Notes under the pieces: generated by a model | The model's database searches: none | The model's input: the letters and a program-made list of their open reading frames with translations, nothing else | What the model was told of the DNA's origin: nothing | Part shown: one piece after another, positions 49,435 to 60,858 of the stretch | Layout of the letters: each line of letters starts with the position of its first letter | Position numbering within the stretch: position 1 is the first letter of the stretch | Position numbers and translations under genes: made by a program | NCBI RefSeq assembly: GCF_001983995.1 | Contig: NZ_CP019450.1 | Coordinates: 3,906,001-3,970,000, forward strand | Length of the DNA stretch: 64,000 bases | Source: Halioglobus japonicus | GTDB taxonomy: Bacteria > Pseudomonadota > Gammaproteobacteria > Pseudomonadales > Halieaceae | Reading direction: 5' to 3'

Positions 49435-52400
49435 GGGTTGATTCTCCCGTGCAGGTCCTGCAGCCTGCGAACTTTCTTATCACCTTCCTCCTGCAAAGAC
49501 AGGGTAATCGCCTCGGCTGCGGCAAGCGTAGTGGTGTAAAACACCCGGTGCTGCTCAGCGCTGGCGCGGATCGGGGCGGAGTCTTCAATCGCCCGACGGC
49601 CCTCGGTGGTATTGATAATAAAGTCCGCTTCGTCGTTCTTGATCATGTCAACGATGTGCGGGCGACCTTCAAGCACCTTGTTCACCCGGCGCACGTCCAG
49701 ACCTGCACCTTCCAGTGCGTCAGCGGTGCCGCCGGTCGCGGCCAGGTTAAAGCCCATGCCGACCAGATCGCGGGCCACTTTCACCGCCCCGGGCTTGTCG
49801 ACATCGCGCACTGAAATCAACACGGTACCGGAGGTAGGGGGCGCATCACCGCCACCCAGCTGAGCTTTGGCAAACGCGGTGGCAAAGTTTTCACCCACGC
49901 CCATCACCTCACCGGTAGAGCGCATTTCCGGGCCGAGGATCGGATCAACACCGGGGAACTTGTTAAAGGGCAGTACAGCCTCTTTCACGCTGTAATAAGG
50001 CGGCACAATCTCCTTGGTAAAGCCCTGGGATTCAAGGCTCTGGCCAGCCATGCAGCGCGCAGCCACCTGGGCCAGCGAACGGCCAATACACTTGGAGACA
50101 AACGGCACGGTACGCGAAGCGCGCGGGTTGACTTCAATCACGTAGATTTCGCCATCCTGCCAGGCTAACTGAACATTCATCAGGCCACGTACGCCCAGCT
50201 CCAGCGCCATCTGCTTAACCTGCTCGCGCATTTCGTCCTGCACTTTCGGGTCAAGACTATATGGCGGCAGTGAACAGGCAGAGTCACCGGAGTGAACACC
50301 GGCCATTTCGATGTGCTGCATAATGGCGCCAATCACGACTTCTTCGCCGTCAGACACCGCATCGATGTCAATTTCGATCGCCGATGACAGGAAGCTGTCG
50401 AGAAGCACAGGGCTATCTTCAGAGGCCTGTACTGCCTGAGTCATATAGCGCAGCAGATCTTCTTCACGATAGACAATTTCCATGGCCCGACCGCCGAGCA
50501 CGTAGGAAGGACGTACCACCAGAGGGTAGCCAATTTCAGCGGCGGCCTCTACGGCCTCTTCCGTACTGCGTACAGTTGTGTTGGCAGGCTGCTTGAGTCC
50601 CAGCTTGTTAATCATCCGCTGGAAACGCTCGCGGTCTTCGGCGCGGTCGATCGCATCCGGGGTAGTACCGATAATCGGCACGCCCTCTTCCTCGAGTCGC
50701 TTGGCCAGTTTCAGCGGGGTCTGTCCGCCAAATTGCACGATCACACCCTTGGGTTTTTCCAGGGCGACAATTTCCAGCACATCCTCAAGGGTTACCGGCT
50801 CGAAGTAGAGTCGGTCTGAGGTGTCGTAATCGGTGGATACCGTCTCCGGGTTACAGTTGACCATAATGGTCTCGTAACCATCCTCCCGGGCCGCCAGTAC
50901 GGCGTGCACGCAGCAGTAGTCGAACTCAATACCCTGGCCAATACGGTTGGGGCCACCGCCAAGCACCAGAATCTTGTCGCGTTCGGAGGGTGCCGCTTCG
51001 CACTCCTCCTCATAGGTGGAATACATATAGGCGGTCGCCGAGGCAAATTCTGCGGCACAGGTGTCGACACGCTTGTACACCGGGCGAATACCCAGCCCCT
51101 GACGGTGGTGACGAACCTTGCGCTGCGATGAATTCAGCAGCACGCCCAGACGCTCATCCGAGAAACCCTTGCGCTTAAGGCGGAACATCTGCTCGGCATC
51201 AATATCGGCCAGGTCGACGCTCTTGAGGCTGTCTTCGGTCTTGATAATGTCTTCAATCTGGATCAGGAACCAGGGATCGACGCCGGACAGTTTGTAGACT
51301 TCGTCGACACTCATACCCGCTCGAAAGGCATCACCGAGGTACCAGATACGCTCAGCACCCGGGTTGATCAGCTCAGAAACCAGCTCATCGCGATTGTCTG
51401 GATTGTCCACATCGATCTTGTGTTCAAATCCAGCTGAACCCACTTCGAGGCCGCGCAGCGCTTTCTGCAGGGACTCCTGGAAGGTCCGGCCAATGGCCAT
51501 GACCTCACCCACTGATTTCATCTGGGTGGTCAGTCGGGCGTCGGCACCGTTGAACTTCTCAAAGGCGAACCGGGGGATCTTGGTCACGACATAGTCGATG
51601 GCCGGCTCAAAGGACGCCGGGGTCGCACCACCAGTAATGTCGTTCTGGAGCTCGTCCAGGGTATAACCGATCGCCAGTTTGGCGGCCACCTTGGCAATTG
51701 GGAATCCAGTTGCCTTGGATGCCAGGGCCGAGGAACGCGATACCCGCGGGTTCATCTCAATCACCACCAGGCGACCGGTATTGGGGCACTGCCCAAACTG
51801 CACGTTAGAGCCGCCGGTTTCTACACCGATCTCGCGCAGTACCGCCAGCGAGGCGTCGCGCATGATCTGGTATTCCTTGTCGGTCAGCGTCTGGGCAGGC
51901 GCGACGGTAATCGAGTCACCGGTGTGCACGCCCATGGCGTCAAAGTTCTCAATCGCACACACGATGATGCAGTTGTCGTTTTTGTCACGCACAACCTCCA
52001 TCTCGTACTCTTTCCAGCCGATCAGGGATTCGTCGATCAACAGCTCGTTGGTCGGCGACAGATCGAGACCGCGCATGCAGATTTCTTCAAATTCATCCCG
52101 GTTGTAGGCGATACCACCGCCCGAGCCGCCCATGGTAAACGAGGGCCGAATAATGCAGGGGAAGCCAATGCTATCAAGTACCTGCAGCGCTTCTTCCATA
52201 CTGTGCGCAGTCGACGCACGCGGTGTTTCCAGGCCAATGCGCTTCATGGCCTCGTCAAACAGCTGGCGATCCTCCGCCTTGTCGATCGCATCTTTGGTCG
52301 CGCCGATCATTTCGACACCGTGCTCGGCGAGCACGCCGTGCTTGTCCAGGTCCAGGGCACAGTTCAAGGCAGTCTGGCCACCCATGGTCGGCAGCAGTGC

Positions 52401-52652
52401 GTCCGGCTTTTCGTCGGCAATAATGCGCGCCACCGTCTGCCACTCGATGGGTTCGATGTAGGTGACATCGGCCATTGACGGGTCGGTCATGATAGTTGCC
52501 GGGTTGGAGTTCACCAGGATGACCCGGTAACCCTCTTCGCGCAGCGCCTTACAGGCCTGTGCGCCGGAGTAGTCGAATTCGCAGGCCTGGCCGATGACAA
52601 TCGGGCCCGCACCGAGGATCAGGATACTCTGGATGTCAGTTCTCTTTGGCAT
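49431..52652 (-). CDS. carB: Carbamoyl-phosphate synthase large subunit
   Basis: It makes carbamoyl phosphate for arginine and pyrimidines. The 1073-residue length is standard. It has two ATP-grasp halves ([17 protein letters not shown] near residue 173; [19 protein letters not shown] near residue 562), and the C-terminal allosteric MGS domain ([18 protein letters not shown]). It begins five bases after the carA stop. Confidence 0.98.
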   Translation of the reverse strand: MPKRTDIQSILILGAGPIVIGQACEFDYSGAQACKALREEGYRVILVNSNPATIMTDPSMADVTYIEPIEWQTVARIIADEKPDALLPTMGGQTALNCALDLDKHGVLAEHGVEMIGATKDAIDKAEDRQLFDEAMKRIGLETPRASTAHSMEEALQVLDSIGFPCIIRPSFTMGGSGGGIAYNRDEFEEICMRGLDLSPTNELLIDESLIGWKEYEMEVVRDKNDNCIIVCAIENFDAMGVHTGDSITVAPAQTLTDKEYQIMRDASLAVLREIGVETGGSNVQFGQCPNTGRLVVIEMNPRVSRSSALASKATGFPIAKVAAKLAIGYTLDELQNDITGGATPASFEPAIDYVVTKIPRFAFEKFNGADARLTTQMKSVGEVMAIGRTFQESLQKALRGLEVGSAGFEHKIDVDNPDNRDELVSELINPGAERIWYLGDAFRAGMSVDEVYKLSGVDPWFLIQIEDIIKTEDSLKSVDLADIDAEQMFRLKRKGFSDERLGVLLNSSQRKVRHHRQGLGIRPVYKRVDTCAAEFASATAYMYSTYEEECEAAPSERDKILVLGGGPNRIGQGIEFDYCCVHAVLAAREDGYETIMVNCNPETVSTDYDTSDRLYFEPVTLEDVLEIVALEKPKGVIVQFGGQTPLKLAKRLEEEGVPIIGTTPDAIDRAEDRERFQRMINKLGLKQPANTTVRSTEEAVEAAAEIGYPLVVRPSYVLGGRAMEIVYREEDLLRYMTQAVQASEDSPVLLDSFLSSAIEIDIDAVSDGEEVVIGAIMQHIEMAGVHSGDSACSLPPYSLDPKVQDEMREQVKQMALELGVRGLMNVQLAWQDGEIYVIEVNPRASRTVPFVSKCIGRSLAQVAARCMAGQSLESQGFTKEIVPPYYSVKEAVLPFNKFPGVDPILGPEMRSTGEVMGVGENFATAFAKAQLGGGDAPPTSGTVLISVRDVDKPGAVKVARDLVGMGFNLAATGGTADALEGAGLDVRRVNKVLEGRPHIVDMIKNDEADFIINTTEGRRAIEDSAPIRASAEQHRVFYTTTLAAAEAITLSLQEEGDKKVRRLQDLHGRINP

Positions 52653-52657
52653 ACTGG

Positions 52658-53797
52658 TTACTTCCCTGCCTTGGCTTCAATGAGCTCGATGAAGTGGTCA
52701 AACAGCGGCGCTGCATCGTGGGGGCCAGGGCTGGCTTCCGGGTGTCCCTGGAAACTAAAGGCCGGCTTGTCAGTGCGATGGATGCCCTGCAGGCTGCCAT
52801 CAAACAGTGACTTGTGCGTCACCCGCAAATTATCGGGCAGACTGTTTTCGTCGGCAGCAAAGCCGTGATTCTGACTGGTGATTAACACCGTGCCGTCGTC
52901 GAGGTTCTGCACGGGATGGTTGGCACCGTGATGGCCAAACTTCATTTTGACCGTCTTCGCTCCTGACGCCAGCGCCAGCAGTTGGTGCCCCAGGCAGATA
53001 CCAAACACCGGAATGTCAGTGCCGAGTATTTCCTGGATCGCTTCAATCGCGTAGGTGCAGGGCTCCGGATCACCGGGACCGTTAGAGAGGAAAATTCCGT
53101 CCGGGTTCATAGCCAGTACTTCCGACGCCGGCGTCTGGGCGGGCACCACCGTCAGGCGGCAGCCGCGATCCACCAGCATCCGCAGAATATTGCGCTTAAC
53201 CCCGTAGTCGTAGGCGACCACATGCCAGGGCAAGTCGGCAGCTTCGGGCGTGGCGTGGCCGCTGTCCCACTGCCAGGATCCTTCGGTCCAGTTGTGTGTC
53301 TCGGCCGTGGTGACTTCTTTCGCCAGATCCATGCCCTTGAGGCCCGCAAAGCCTTTGGCCAGTTCCAGCGCCTTAGCCTCATCGATGCCGTCGCCGGCCA
53401 TCAGGCAGCCATTCTGGGCACCTTTTTCCCGCAGAATTCGGGTCAGGCGTCGGGTGTCGATATCGGCGATACCGACGATATTGCGCTCCTGGAGGTATTC
53501 CGAGAGGCCCTGCTCATTGCGGTAGTTGCTCGCCAGCAGAGGTAGGTCGCGAATGACCAGGCCTGCTGCCCAGATCGCGTTGGATTCCTCGTCTTCAGCG
53601 TTGGTGCCGGTGTTGCCGATATGGGGGTATGTCAGGGTGACTATCTGGCGGGCGTATGAAGGATCGGTGAGAATTTCCTGATATCCGGTCATCGCGGTGT
53701 TGAACACCACCTCACCGACCGAAGTGCCATCGGCACCTATTGCTAAGCCTTTGAAAACACTACCATCTTCAAGGACCAAAATGGCGGGACTGGTCAA
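52658..53797 (-). CDS. carA: Carbamoyl-phosphate synthase small subunit
   Basis: This glutaminase subunit has 379 residues. The class I amidotransferase motif is [13 protein letters not shown] near residue 265, and the His-Glu end is [12 protein letters not shown] choose TTG at 53797 ([14 protein letters not shown]) because GGAGG lies five bases upstream; a TTG five codons earlier would place that site inside the coding region. It leads carB and greA. Confidence 0.96.
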   Translation of the reverse strand: MTSPAILVLEDGSVFKGLAIGADGTSVGEVVFNTAMTGYQEILTDPSYARQIVTLTYPHIGNTGTNAEDEESNAIWAAGLVIRDLPLLASNYRNEQGLSEYLQERNIVGIADIDTRRLTRILREKGAQNGCLMAGDGIDEAKALELAKGFAGLKGMDLAKEVTTAETHNWTEGSWQWDSGHATPEAADLPWHVVAYDYGVKRNILRMLVDRGCRLTVVPAQTPASEVLAMNPDGIFLSNGPGDPEPCTYAIEAIQEILGTDIPVFGICLGHQLLALASGAKTVKMKFGHHGANHPVQNLDDGTVLITSQNHGFAADENSLPDNLRVTHKSLFDGSLQGIHRTDKPAFSFQGHPEASPGPHDAAPLFDHFIELIEAKAGK

Positions 53798-53856
53798 GCA
53801 AACCTCCGTCAATCAACAGTTAGAGCGGGCTGATCATGCTTAAGTTGCGCGCTCGC

Positions 53857-53891
53857 AAAAAAGCGAGATGGGTAACCACATCTCGCCTTTT
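53857..53891. terminator. Intrinsic terminator between ggt and carA
   Basis: A GCGAGATG / CATCTCGC eight-base stem with an eight-base loop is flanked by a six-A run on the left and four T on the right. On the minus strand the run of six T follows the stem, so it most likely ends the ggt transcript. Confidence 0.8.
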
Positions 53892-54011
53892 CATAGTCAG
53901 TCAGCTCTGATTTTCACCGGGTACACGTTGCCCGCAGCGCATTGCGGGCGTGTAAAATCTGGCCGGTGATTCTAGGTGAAGTGGCCAGCGCTGTCCAGTG
54001 GGGTATGCCCG

Positions 54012-55682
54012 TCAATTCACTGCGGATTGTGGCATTTTGACCAATCTGGCGACTCCGCGCCCGCGCGCGTCCGCGGCGGCGCTCACCGTCCCTGCCTGTA
54101 CCGCAATAGCCTGAATATCGCCCAGATTCCCCCAACTGTTGGGCTGGACTTCGTAGCCCAGCGCTTTTAGCCCAGTGAGGGTGCTGGCCGGAATGTCCCA
54201 TTGATCGTGGCGAATCAGGGTTGCATCCGGGAGCTGGTGATGGAAGCGCAGGCTGTCCACGGCCTGCTGCAGGGGCATGTCGAAATCGACCAGATTGAGA
54301 ATCACCTGATACACGGAAGTAAATATCGTACTGCCGCCCGGTGTACCAATCACCAATGCCGGCTGGCTGTCGCGCAGCAACAGAGTCGGTGTCATAGAGG
54401 ACAGCATGCGCTTACCCGGCGCGATGGCGTTGTTGCTATTGCCCACGACACCAAACTTGTTCTTCACCCCCACCTTGGCACTGAAGTCATCCATCTGGTT
54501 GTTGAGCAGATAACCAGCGCCCGCAACGACCACGCCCGAGCCGAATTCCCAGTTGAGCGTATAGGTCAGCGACACCGCATTGCCCGCGCCGTCCAGGATG
54601 GAAAAATGGGTGGTATCCGATGACTCAAGGCCAGGAGGCACCACCTCGGCCGGCGAAATCGCCGTGGCGTTCACTTGCGCGGCGCGCGCCTTCAGGTAAT
54701 CGTCGTCGAGCAAGCGCGCCAGCGGCACCTGCACAAAGTCGGGATCACCCAGATACTCAGCGCGATCGGCAAACACCCGTTTTTCAATTTCGGCCAGCAG
54801 GTGCACGTAGCCCGCATCGTTGTGCCAGCGATCACGAAAATGCTCTGCGGCGAAGTCGCGCATCTTCAACAGCTGCACCAGTGCGAAGCCGCCGGAACTG
54901 GGAGGCGGCGCAGACAGCACCTCGAACTCACGCCAGCGAGCGCGGATAGGCTCACGCCAGAGCGCCCGGTACTCGGCCATGTCCTGGAGCGAAATCAGCC
55001 CCCCGCTCACCCCCATTTGCGCGACCAACTGGCGGGCCGGCAGGCCGCTGTAGAAGGCGTCGGGATCAGCGGCAATTAACTTCAGGGTCGCAGCAAGCTC
55101 CGGCTGCTTGAATAACTTGCCTGCGGCCATGCTGCCGAAGTAGTCGGCGAAATTGGTTTCACCGGCATCACCTATCACTTTGTCGGCCGCCATTTGCGCC
55201 AGTGCCTCAGGCACCACAAATCCAGCCTCCGCCAACTCGATGGCAGGTGCCAGCAATCGCGCCCATGCAAGCGTCCCATAGCGTTCGTGGGCCAGTTGCA
55301 TACCCTTGACCGTGCCGGGCACGCCCACGGCCTTGCCACCCACCAGTGCCAGGCGCTGCTGGAAATTACCGCCTTCATCCAGGTACATATCACGCCGCGC
55401 ACGCAGGGGCGCGCGTTCGCGGAAATCCAGGAAAGCGGGCTCACCATCAACAAAACTGGTCATGAAACCGCCGCCACCGATATTTCCCGCCTCGGGATAG
55501 GTCACTGCCAGGACAAAGGTCGCAGCGATGGCTGCATCCACGGCATTACCGCCGTCGCGCAGCACTTGCTCTGCCGCGGTCGCCGAGAACGCGTCGGGCA
55601 TTGCCACCGCACCGGTACCGGCACGAACTGGCAGTGCGATAACAAAGAAGATGAAAACAAGCCATGTTCGCAGTAGCATCAT
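54012..55682 (-). CDS. ggt: Gamma-glutamyltransferase
   Basis: This secreted N-terminal-nucleophile hydrolase acts on glutathione and related amides. The 556-residue proenzyme has a signal peptide (residues 1–~21, ending PVRAG), the GGNAVDAAIAATFVLAVTYPEAGNIGGGGF block near residue 44, and the autocatalytic Thr in SSDTTHFSILDGAGNAVSL near residue 358. The C-terminal half shows MDDFS and GTPGGSTI. It stands as a single gene between two intergenic gaps. Confidence 0.94.
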   Translation of the reverse strand: MMLLRTWLVFIFFVIALPVRAGTGAVAMPDAFSATAAEQVLRDGGNAVDAAIAATFVLAVTYPEAGNIGGGGFMTSFVDGEPAFLDFRERAPLRARRDMYLDEGGNFQQRLALVGGKAVGVPGTVKGMQLAHERYGTLAWARLLAPAIELAEAGFVVPEALAQMAADKVIGDAGETNFADYFGSMAAGKLFKQPELAATLKLIAADPDAFYSGLPARQLVAQMGVSGGLISLQDMAEYRALWREPIRARWREFEVLSAPPPSSGGFALVQLLKMRDFAAEHFRDRWHNDAGYVHLLAEIEKRVFADRAEYLGDPDFVQVPLARLLDDDYLKARAAQVNATAISPAEVVPPGLESSDTTHFSILDGAGNAVSLTYTLNWEFGSGVVVAGAGYLLNNQMDDFSAKVGVKNKFGVVGNSNNAIAPGKRMLSSMTPTLLLRDSQPALVIGTPGGSTIFTSVYQVILNLVDFDMPLQQAVDSLRFHHQLPDATLIRHDQWDIPASTLTGLKALGYEVQPNSWGNLGDIQAIAVQAGTVSAAADARGRGVARLVKMPQSAVN

Positions 55683-55756
55683 CGCTGGACCCGTGGTGGA
55701 AACACTGTGACTAAGGCGCCCTAGTGTGCCCGTCTACGCCAACAAAAGGAAATAAC

Positions 55757-56566
55757 ATGGCATATTCAAACGGTAAGTGCGCTGTCGTGACCGGCGCCGG
55801 TTCGGGCATTGGCCGGGCCCTGGCCCTGCAACTTAACAGCGAAGGCTGCGCTCTCTACCTCAGCGATATCAACGAGGAGACCCTCGCCGAGACCGTATCT
55901 CTGCTGAGCAATCCAGGCCTCCAATGCGACACGCAGCGACTCGATGTCGCCGACCGCGAGGCTGTACACGGCTGGGCGGAGCGAATCGCCTCCGAACGCG
56001 ACAGCGTTGACATTGTCATCAACAATGCGGGAGTTGGGCTGGCAGAGACAGTTGAAGAGATGAGTTATGAAAACTTTGACTGGATGATGGGTATCAACTT
56101 CTGGGGCGTGGTCCATGGCACCAAAGCCTTCCTGCCCTTGCTCCGCCAATCTGACCAGGGGCATCTGGTCAATATCTCTTCCATCTTTGGTGTCATTGCG
56201 GTGCCCAGTCAGTCAGCTTATAACGCAGCCAAATTTGCGGTGCGCGGTTTTACCGAGGCACTGCGACAGGAGCTGCAGGACAGTAATGTCCATGTGTGCT
56301 GTGTCCACCCGGGCGGCATTGCTACCAATATCGCCCGTGATTCCCGCGGCGGCAATGCAACCGCCCAGGAGCGAGATGCCAAGTTCAAACAGCATACCCG
56401 GACCACCGCCGAAGGGGCCGCAGCACAAATCATCAATGCGATTGAAAGGCGCAAAAAACGACTCCTCATCGGCAACGATGCCAAAATCGTCTCCCTGATC
56501 ACGCGGCTCTTCCCGGTGCGCTACCCGGAAATGTTGAAACTGAATAAGTTACTGGACGGTATGTAG
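55757..56566 (+). CDS. Short-chain dehydrogenase/reductase
   Basis: This 269-residue NAD(P)-dependent SDR has TGAGSGIGRALAL at residues 12–24, NNAGVG near residue 92 and the catalytic Ser with YNAAK (SSIFGVIAVPSQSAYNAAK) near residue 155–160. AAAGGA precedes the ATG. A C-terminal RRKKRLLIGNDAK and a hydrophobic tail are seen in SDRs acting on lipids or acetoin-like substrates. The substrate is unknown. It lies next to a convergent thioesterase gene, so a lipid role is possible. Confidence 0.85.
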   Translation: MAYSNGKCAVVTGAGSGIGRALALQLNSEGCALYLSDINEETLAETVSLLSNPGLQCDTQRLDVADREAVHGWAERIASERDSVDIVINNAGVGLAETVEEMSYENFDWMMGINFWGVVHGTKAFLPLLRQSDQGHLVNISSIFGVIAVPSQSAYNAAKFAVRGFTEALRQELQDSNVHVCCVHPGGIATNIARDSRGGNATAQERDAKFKQHTRTTAEGAAAQIINAIERRKKRLLIGNDAKIVSLITRLFPVRYPEMLKLNKLLDGM

Positions 56567-56573
56567 GGCTTTG

Positions 56574-57020
56574 CTATTCGCTGGCTGCGACCAAAATACC
56601 AGCCAGCGCCTCCCGCAACCGGGCGGGAATGGGCACAGACTTGTCGGCCGCGCGATCAACAAAGACATGCACAAAGTGGCCATGGGCCACAGCGCTCTGC
56701 TCACCCCTCTTGAAAATCGCCAAGCCGTATTGCACGGAGCTATTGCCAAGTTTATCCACTCGCAAGCCCGCCTCCAGCTCATCAGGGTAGGCGACCGGCG
56801 CGTGGTATTGGCAGCCAGAGTTCACCACATATCCAACGATGTCTCCTGCGGTAATATCCAAACCACCCTCTTCAATCAGAAAGCGGTTTGCCGCGGTATC
56901 AAAGTAAGCGTAGTAGGTGACGTTATTCACGTGTCCGTAGATGTCATTGTCAGCCCACCGGGTACCAATCGGGTAGAACACCTTGTAGTCACTACGCTGG
57001 GGAATGGGCGCTCGACTCAT
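56574..57020 (-). CDS. Acyl-CoA thioesterase, hot-dog fold (4HBT family)
   Basis: The 148-residue protein has the 4HBT active-site pattern TRWADNDIYGHVNNVTYYAY near residue 20, with the catalytic Asp. It would cleave acyl-CoA thioesters in the cytoplasm; substrate unknown. The start overlaps the stop of the broken Fe-ADH by four bases, implying coupled expression with that gene. Confidence 0.88.
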   Translation of the reverse strand: MSRAPIPQRSDYKVFYPIGTRWADNDIYGHVNNVTYYAYFDTAANRFLIEEGGLDITAGDIVGYVVNSGCQYHAPVAYPDELEAGLRVDKLGNSSVQYGLAIFKRGEQSAVAHGHFVHVFVDRAADKSVPIPARLREALAGILVAASE

Positions 57021-58182
57021 GCTTGCTCTCCATAGGCGGCGCGGTAAATCGCCAGCGCATCGTCCAGGCTGACCTCGCGGGGGTTGTTGACCAACAGCCG
57101 TTGCTGCGCCATCGCATCCTCAGCCAACTGTTCAAGCGAGCTCTCGCTTACGCCTGCTTCTGCCAATGTGGCGGGCAACGCGACTGCGTCGATGAGTTCA
57201 CGCAGGTAGGCGATCAGTGCTTGCGTACGCGCCATGTCATCGCCCGGCACCGGCTCGCCAACAACAATGTCGGCCAGTTCTGCATACAGGTGACTGGCCG
57301 CCGGCGCGTTGAATTCCAGCACTGTCGGAAGCACCAGCGAATTACTCAAACCGTGGGGAATGTGAAAATGCCCGCCCAGGGGATAGGCCAAGGCATGTAC
57401 TGCGGCCACCGGAGCGTTGGCAAAGGCCTGGCCAGCCAGGCAGGCCCCCAGCAACATTGCCTCGCGCGCTTTGCGGTTCCCGCCATCTGTCACCGCGGTG
57501 CGAATATTACGCGCCAACAAATGCAGCGCCTGGCGTGCAAGATTGTCTGATATCGGGTTTTTCAAGCGTTTCGAGGTATAGGCCTCAATGGCATGCACCA
57601 TAGCGTCGACCCCGGTCATTGCAGTGACAGCTGGAGGCAAGCCGAAGGTGAGATCGGCATCCAGTACCGCGACGTCGGGCAGGAGCACAGGCGATGACAC
57701 ACCGGCCTTGGTCGTTTCGCCGGTGGTAATGACCGCCACCGGGGTGGCTTCTGATCCGGTACCCGCGGTCGTCGGCAATAATATCAGCGGCAGGCGCTTG
57801 CCGGTGACCATGCCCACGCCATAGATCTCGGACAGTGCCTGACTGCCACCTACAAGCACCGCAACTACCTTGGCGACATCAAGTGAACTACCACCACCAA
57901 AACCAATGACGCCTTCGGCGCCCATGTTTTTCGCCTGGTCGACGGCCGCCAGCACGGTTTCCTCAGGGGGGTCTTCACGCACCTGGTCAAACACCTGCAC
58001 GTCGATTCCCGCCCCCTGCAGCGCGTCGAGCGGGGCCTGGGGAAGACCAAGGGCGATAAGCCCGGGTCGGTGATCAGTAATACGCGACTCACACCCAGGC
58101 GCTCACATTCCTGTGCCAGTTTCAGGGCGCTGCCACCACCACTGACAATGCGACCTACCGTATTGAATTCAAATTCCTGCAT
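57017..58182 (-). pseudogene. Iron-containing alcohol dehydrogenase, frameshifted
   Basis: From the ATG at 58182 the frame reads MQEFEFNTVGRIVSGGGSA and RVLLITDPGL, then loses the frame. The rest (from ~58054 down) continues in another frame as ALGLPQAPLDALQGAGIDV, GVIGFGGGSSLDVAKVVA, LPTTAGTGSEATPV and the metal-binding His region ALAYPLGGHFHIPHG. One missing base at about 58054–58060 explains it. Repaired length would be ~388 residues, typical of Fe-ADH. A downstream in-frame start (MQVFDQV at 58000) lacks the N-terminal part of the cofactor domain. Confidence 0.88.
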
Positions 58183-58276
58183 GTAGCCACCTGTCTAGTT
58201 CTGGCCTGCACGCTAAATCATGCCCCGAATAGACGCAAGTGTTATGATCGAAGGCCACGCTTGATAAGAACAAGTG

Positions 58277-59422
58277 ATGAGCGTTTCCGACCTATATTCT
58301 GCAGTAGATACTCTCGCCGCAAGGTTTGACGGTGAGGCCGATGGCCCCGAGGCCTGCAGCATTCGCATTCCAGTGCATCACTACAGCGACCCGAAGCGCT
58401 TTGAGCAGGAGCGGCGCGAGCTGTTTATGCAGTTGCCCCTTGTGCTGGGGCATGAGAGCCAGATTCCCGAGCCCGGCGACGCCATTGTTCAGGACTGGCT
58501 GGGCGTACCACTGATCACCATCCGCGACCAACAGGGCCACATTGCCACCTTTTACAATGTCTGCCGCCACCGCGGTATGCGCCTGGTACAAGCGGAGGGC
58601 CCGGCACAGCTTCGGTCTCTGGTCTGCCCCTATCACCAGTGGACCTACGGGCTCGATGGTGGGTTGCGCAACATTCCCCGCTGCGAGAGTTTCGTGGGCA
58701 TCGACAAGGCCGACAATGGCCTCGTGCCGGTTGCGACAGAGGTGCGCAATGGCCTGATCTGGGCTCAGATCGAAGGTAATATGGACATCGATAGTCACCT
58801 AGCCGGCCTTGGCCCCGAGTTCGATTTCTTCCGCCTCGGGGACTTTCACTACTGCCAGCAAAGTGTGCGTGAGGTATCCGCCAACTGGAAACTCGTTCAG
58901 GACGCCTTTCTCGACGGGTATCATGTGACTCGCCTGCACAAGAACACCGTGGGTCCGTTCTTCCCTGACTCACTGGCAGAAACCGGCATGCTCGGCATGC
59001 ACACGCGCAGCGCGGTGGCGCGCAATGAGATTGCAGATGCGGTCGGCACTGCCGCCGAATCGCTACCGGACCTGCGGCACAATGTCACCTTCTCATACAC
59101 CACGTTCCCCAATGCAGTGCTGGTCTTCCAACCGGACTACATCAGCGTGATCTGCCTGTTTCCAAAAAGCGTCGACCGCACGATCTTTGTCCACTACATG
59201 CTGGTACCGGAGTTACCGGAAACGGAGGAACGCCGCGATCACTTTGGCCGTTCGTTCCGCCTCATCGATGAGGGTGTTTTTGCAGCCGAGGATATCTTCG
59301 TGGCCGAAGGGGCACAGCGCGGCCTGCACAGCGCCGCCAACGACAGCCTGCTGTTTGGTGGACTGGAAAAGGCCGCCGCTCGCTTTCACCGCTTAATCGA
59401 GGAACAGCTGAGCGACAGCTAA
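58277..59422 (+). CDS. Rieske non-heme iron oxygenase, large subunit type
   Basis: The 381-residue protein has the Rieske [2Fe-2S] motif CRHRG (near residue 93) with CPYHQWTYG (near residue 113). The catalytic domain shows NWKLVQDAFLDGYHVTRLH near residue 200, containing the Asp/His ligands of the mononuclear iron. It would hydroxylate or demethylate a substrate with electrons from separate reductase components, which are not in this window. The ATG at 58277 is preferred to a GTG one codon upstream. It converges on the truncated PhyH gene with a 4-base overlap. Confidence 0.9.
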   Translation: MSVSDLYSAVDTLAARFDGEADGPEACSIRIPVHHYSDPKRFEQERRELFMQLPLVLGHESQIPEPGDAIVQDWLGVPLITIRDQQGHIATFYNVCRHRGMRLVQAEGPAQLRSLVCPYHQWTYGLDGGLRNIPRCESFVGIDKADNGLVPVATEVRNGLIWAQIEGNMDIDSHLAGLGPEFDFFRLGDFHYCQQSVREVSANWKLVQDAFLDGYHVTRLHKNTVGPFFPDSLAETGMLGMHTRSAVARNEIADAVGTAAESLPDLRHNVTFSYTTFPNAVLVFQPDYISVICLFPKSVDRTIFVHYMLVPELPETEERRDHFGRSFRLIDEGVFAAEDIFVAEGAQRGLHSAANDSLLFGGLEKAAARFHRLIEEQLSDS

Positions 59423-59895
59423 GTCTCCAGAGCGGCGGGAGCATCCTTGACATAAGGTTCGGAAAACTCCAGCGCCAGCATGCGGCGCTGATTGCCTCCG
59501 TAACTGGTTGCGTGCATCAGGCGATAGTTCCATAACAATAGATCACCCGGCTGGCTCGCCAATACCGTGGCGGGCACTTCATCGGTATCCAGGTTCAGAT
59601 CGCCAAACCCGGAATCAACATGCTGATTGAGTAACCGGGTGAACGCACTGCCCGGATGATGGCTGCCGGGAATCACCCGAATTGCCCCGGATTGCGCATC
59701 CAGTGGATCGAGATAGAGCGCCATCTTGATATTCGTAAAGGACAGGTCTGCGCCATAGGAATCCCGATGAAACTGGGTGCCGCAGTCATAGATACTGCAG
59801 TCACTAACGCGAAACGCATAACCCTCGCCGAGCAACTCAGAAGCAATCTCACAAATTCTGGCATCACCCAGTAAACCTTCCAGATAGGCGCTTCT
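59419..59895 (-). pseudogene. PhyH-type dioxygenase lacking its N-terminus
   Basis: The C-terminal half of an Fe(II)/2-oxoglutarate oxygenase is present: FHRDSYGADLSF (HxD), GAIRVIPGSHHPG, NYRLMHATSYGGNQRR (distal His and Arg) and FSEPYVKD. The frame stays family-like upstream to about SAYLEGLLGDARI near 59890 but has no ATG start, and an in-frame stop lies about 25 bases further. The family is normally ~250–290 residues, so roughly the first 100 are missing. The break coincides with the break in the divergent radical-SAM gene. Confidence 0.8.
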
Positions 59896-59929
59896 GGTCG
59901 TTGCAGATGAAAGCCCGGATCAGGGCTTC

Positions 59930-60856
59930 ATGCCGTTCGACACCTTTAAACAGGTCGTGGCGAGAGTGAAAGAGCTGGAGATTTTCCCACGTATCTCCTT
60001 TACAGGACAAGGCGAGTCACTCCTGCACCCCCAGGTCGAAGAATTTATCCGCTACGCCACTGCAGAGGGTGTGGAAGTCATGATGACGACCAACGCCAAC
60101 CTGCTGACACCCCAGAGATCCCGCTCACTGCTCGATGCTGGCCTCAAGGGCATCTGCTTCAGTATTTCCGACACCGAGGAAGACTATGAACTGGTCTACA
60201 ACCTCGACTTCGAGACCACGCGCAACAATGCATTGGCGTTTCTGGAGATCGCTCGGGAGGAATACGCTGAGAGAAACGTGGAATCGGCGGTCAGCATCGT
60301 TATTCACGACCTCAATCAAGACAAGGTAGACGAGTACAGCGCCTATTGGCACGCCGCCGGCGTTGGTGAAACGTTCAAGTTCGAGCAGAACAATCGCGGA
60401 GGCGACTGTGACAACAGCCACTACTTTATCGAAAGTGACCGTTTTCAGGATGAAGCACGAGAACTGCTGGCCAAGCGCAAAGTCACCACGCTCTGCTCCG
60501 CGCCCTTTTATTTCGTGTTTATTGGCTGGAGCGGCCAGTACTACATCTGCTGCGGCGACTATCACAAGACCGACCCATTGGGCTCGGTGTTCGAGTACAG
60601 TATCGACGCCATGGAACAGGTCAAACTGGAGACATTAGCTCGCCGGCCTCAGGCCTGCGCTCAATGCAATATTGACCCGGTCAACGGCGTCCGCGAAAAG
60701 ATGTTTGAAATGGAACAGGGCGAGGCCGAGCAGGCCGAGCTGGATCTGTTTATCAAACAGCAGCGCATGTTCTACCAACCACGGCTGCCCACGGATCTGG
60801 ATCCGCTCAATTGGGAAGCCAGCCTGCCCTCGGGCATTATCGCCCGCGAAATCTGA
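59930..60856 (+). pseudogene. Radical-SAM/SPASM-like protein lacking its cluster-binding N-terminus
   Basis: From the first ATG the frame gives 308 residues: ISFTGQGESLLHPQVEEFI (the GE motif region), a TIM-barrel-like section, and a Cys-rich C-terminal part (LCSAPFYFVFIGW, YYICCGDYHKTDPLGSV, ACAQCN) resembling a SPASM domain. The CxxxCxxC motif that should precede GFMPFDTFKQ is absent. Coding resemblance begins only at ~59898 (ADESPDQGF), right at the junction with the truncated PhyH gene. It is therefore probably inactive. Confidence 0.75.
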
Positions 60857-60858
60857 TC

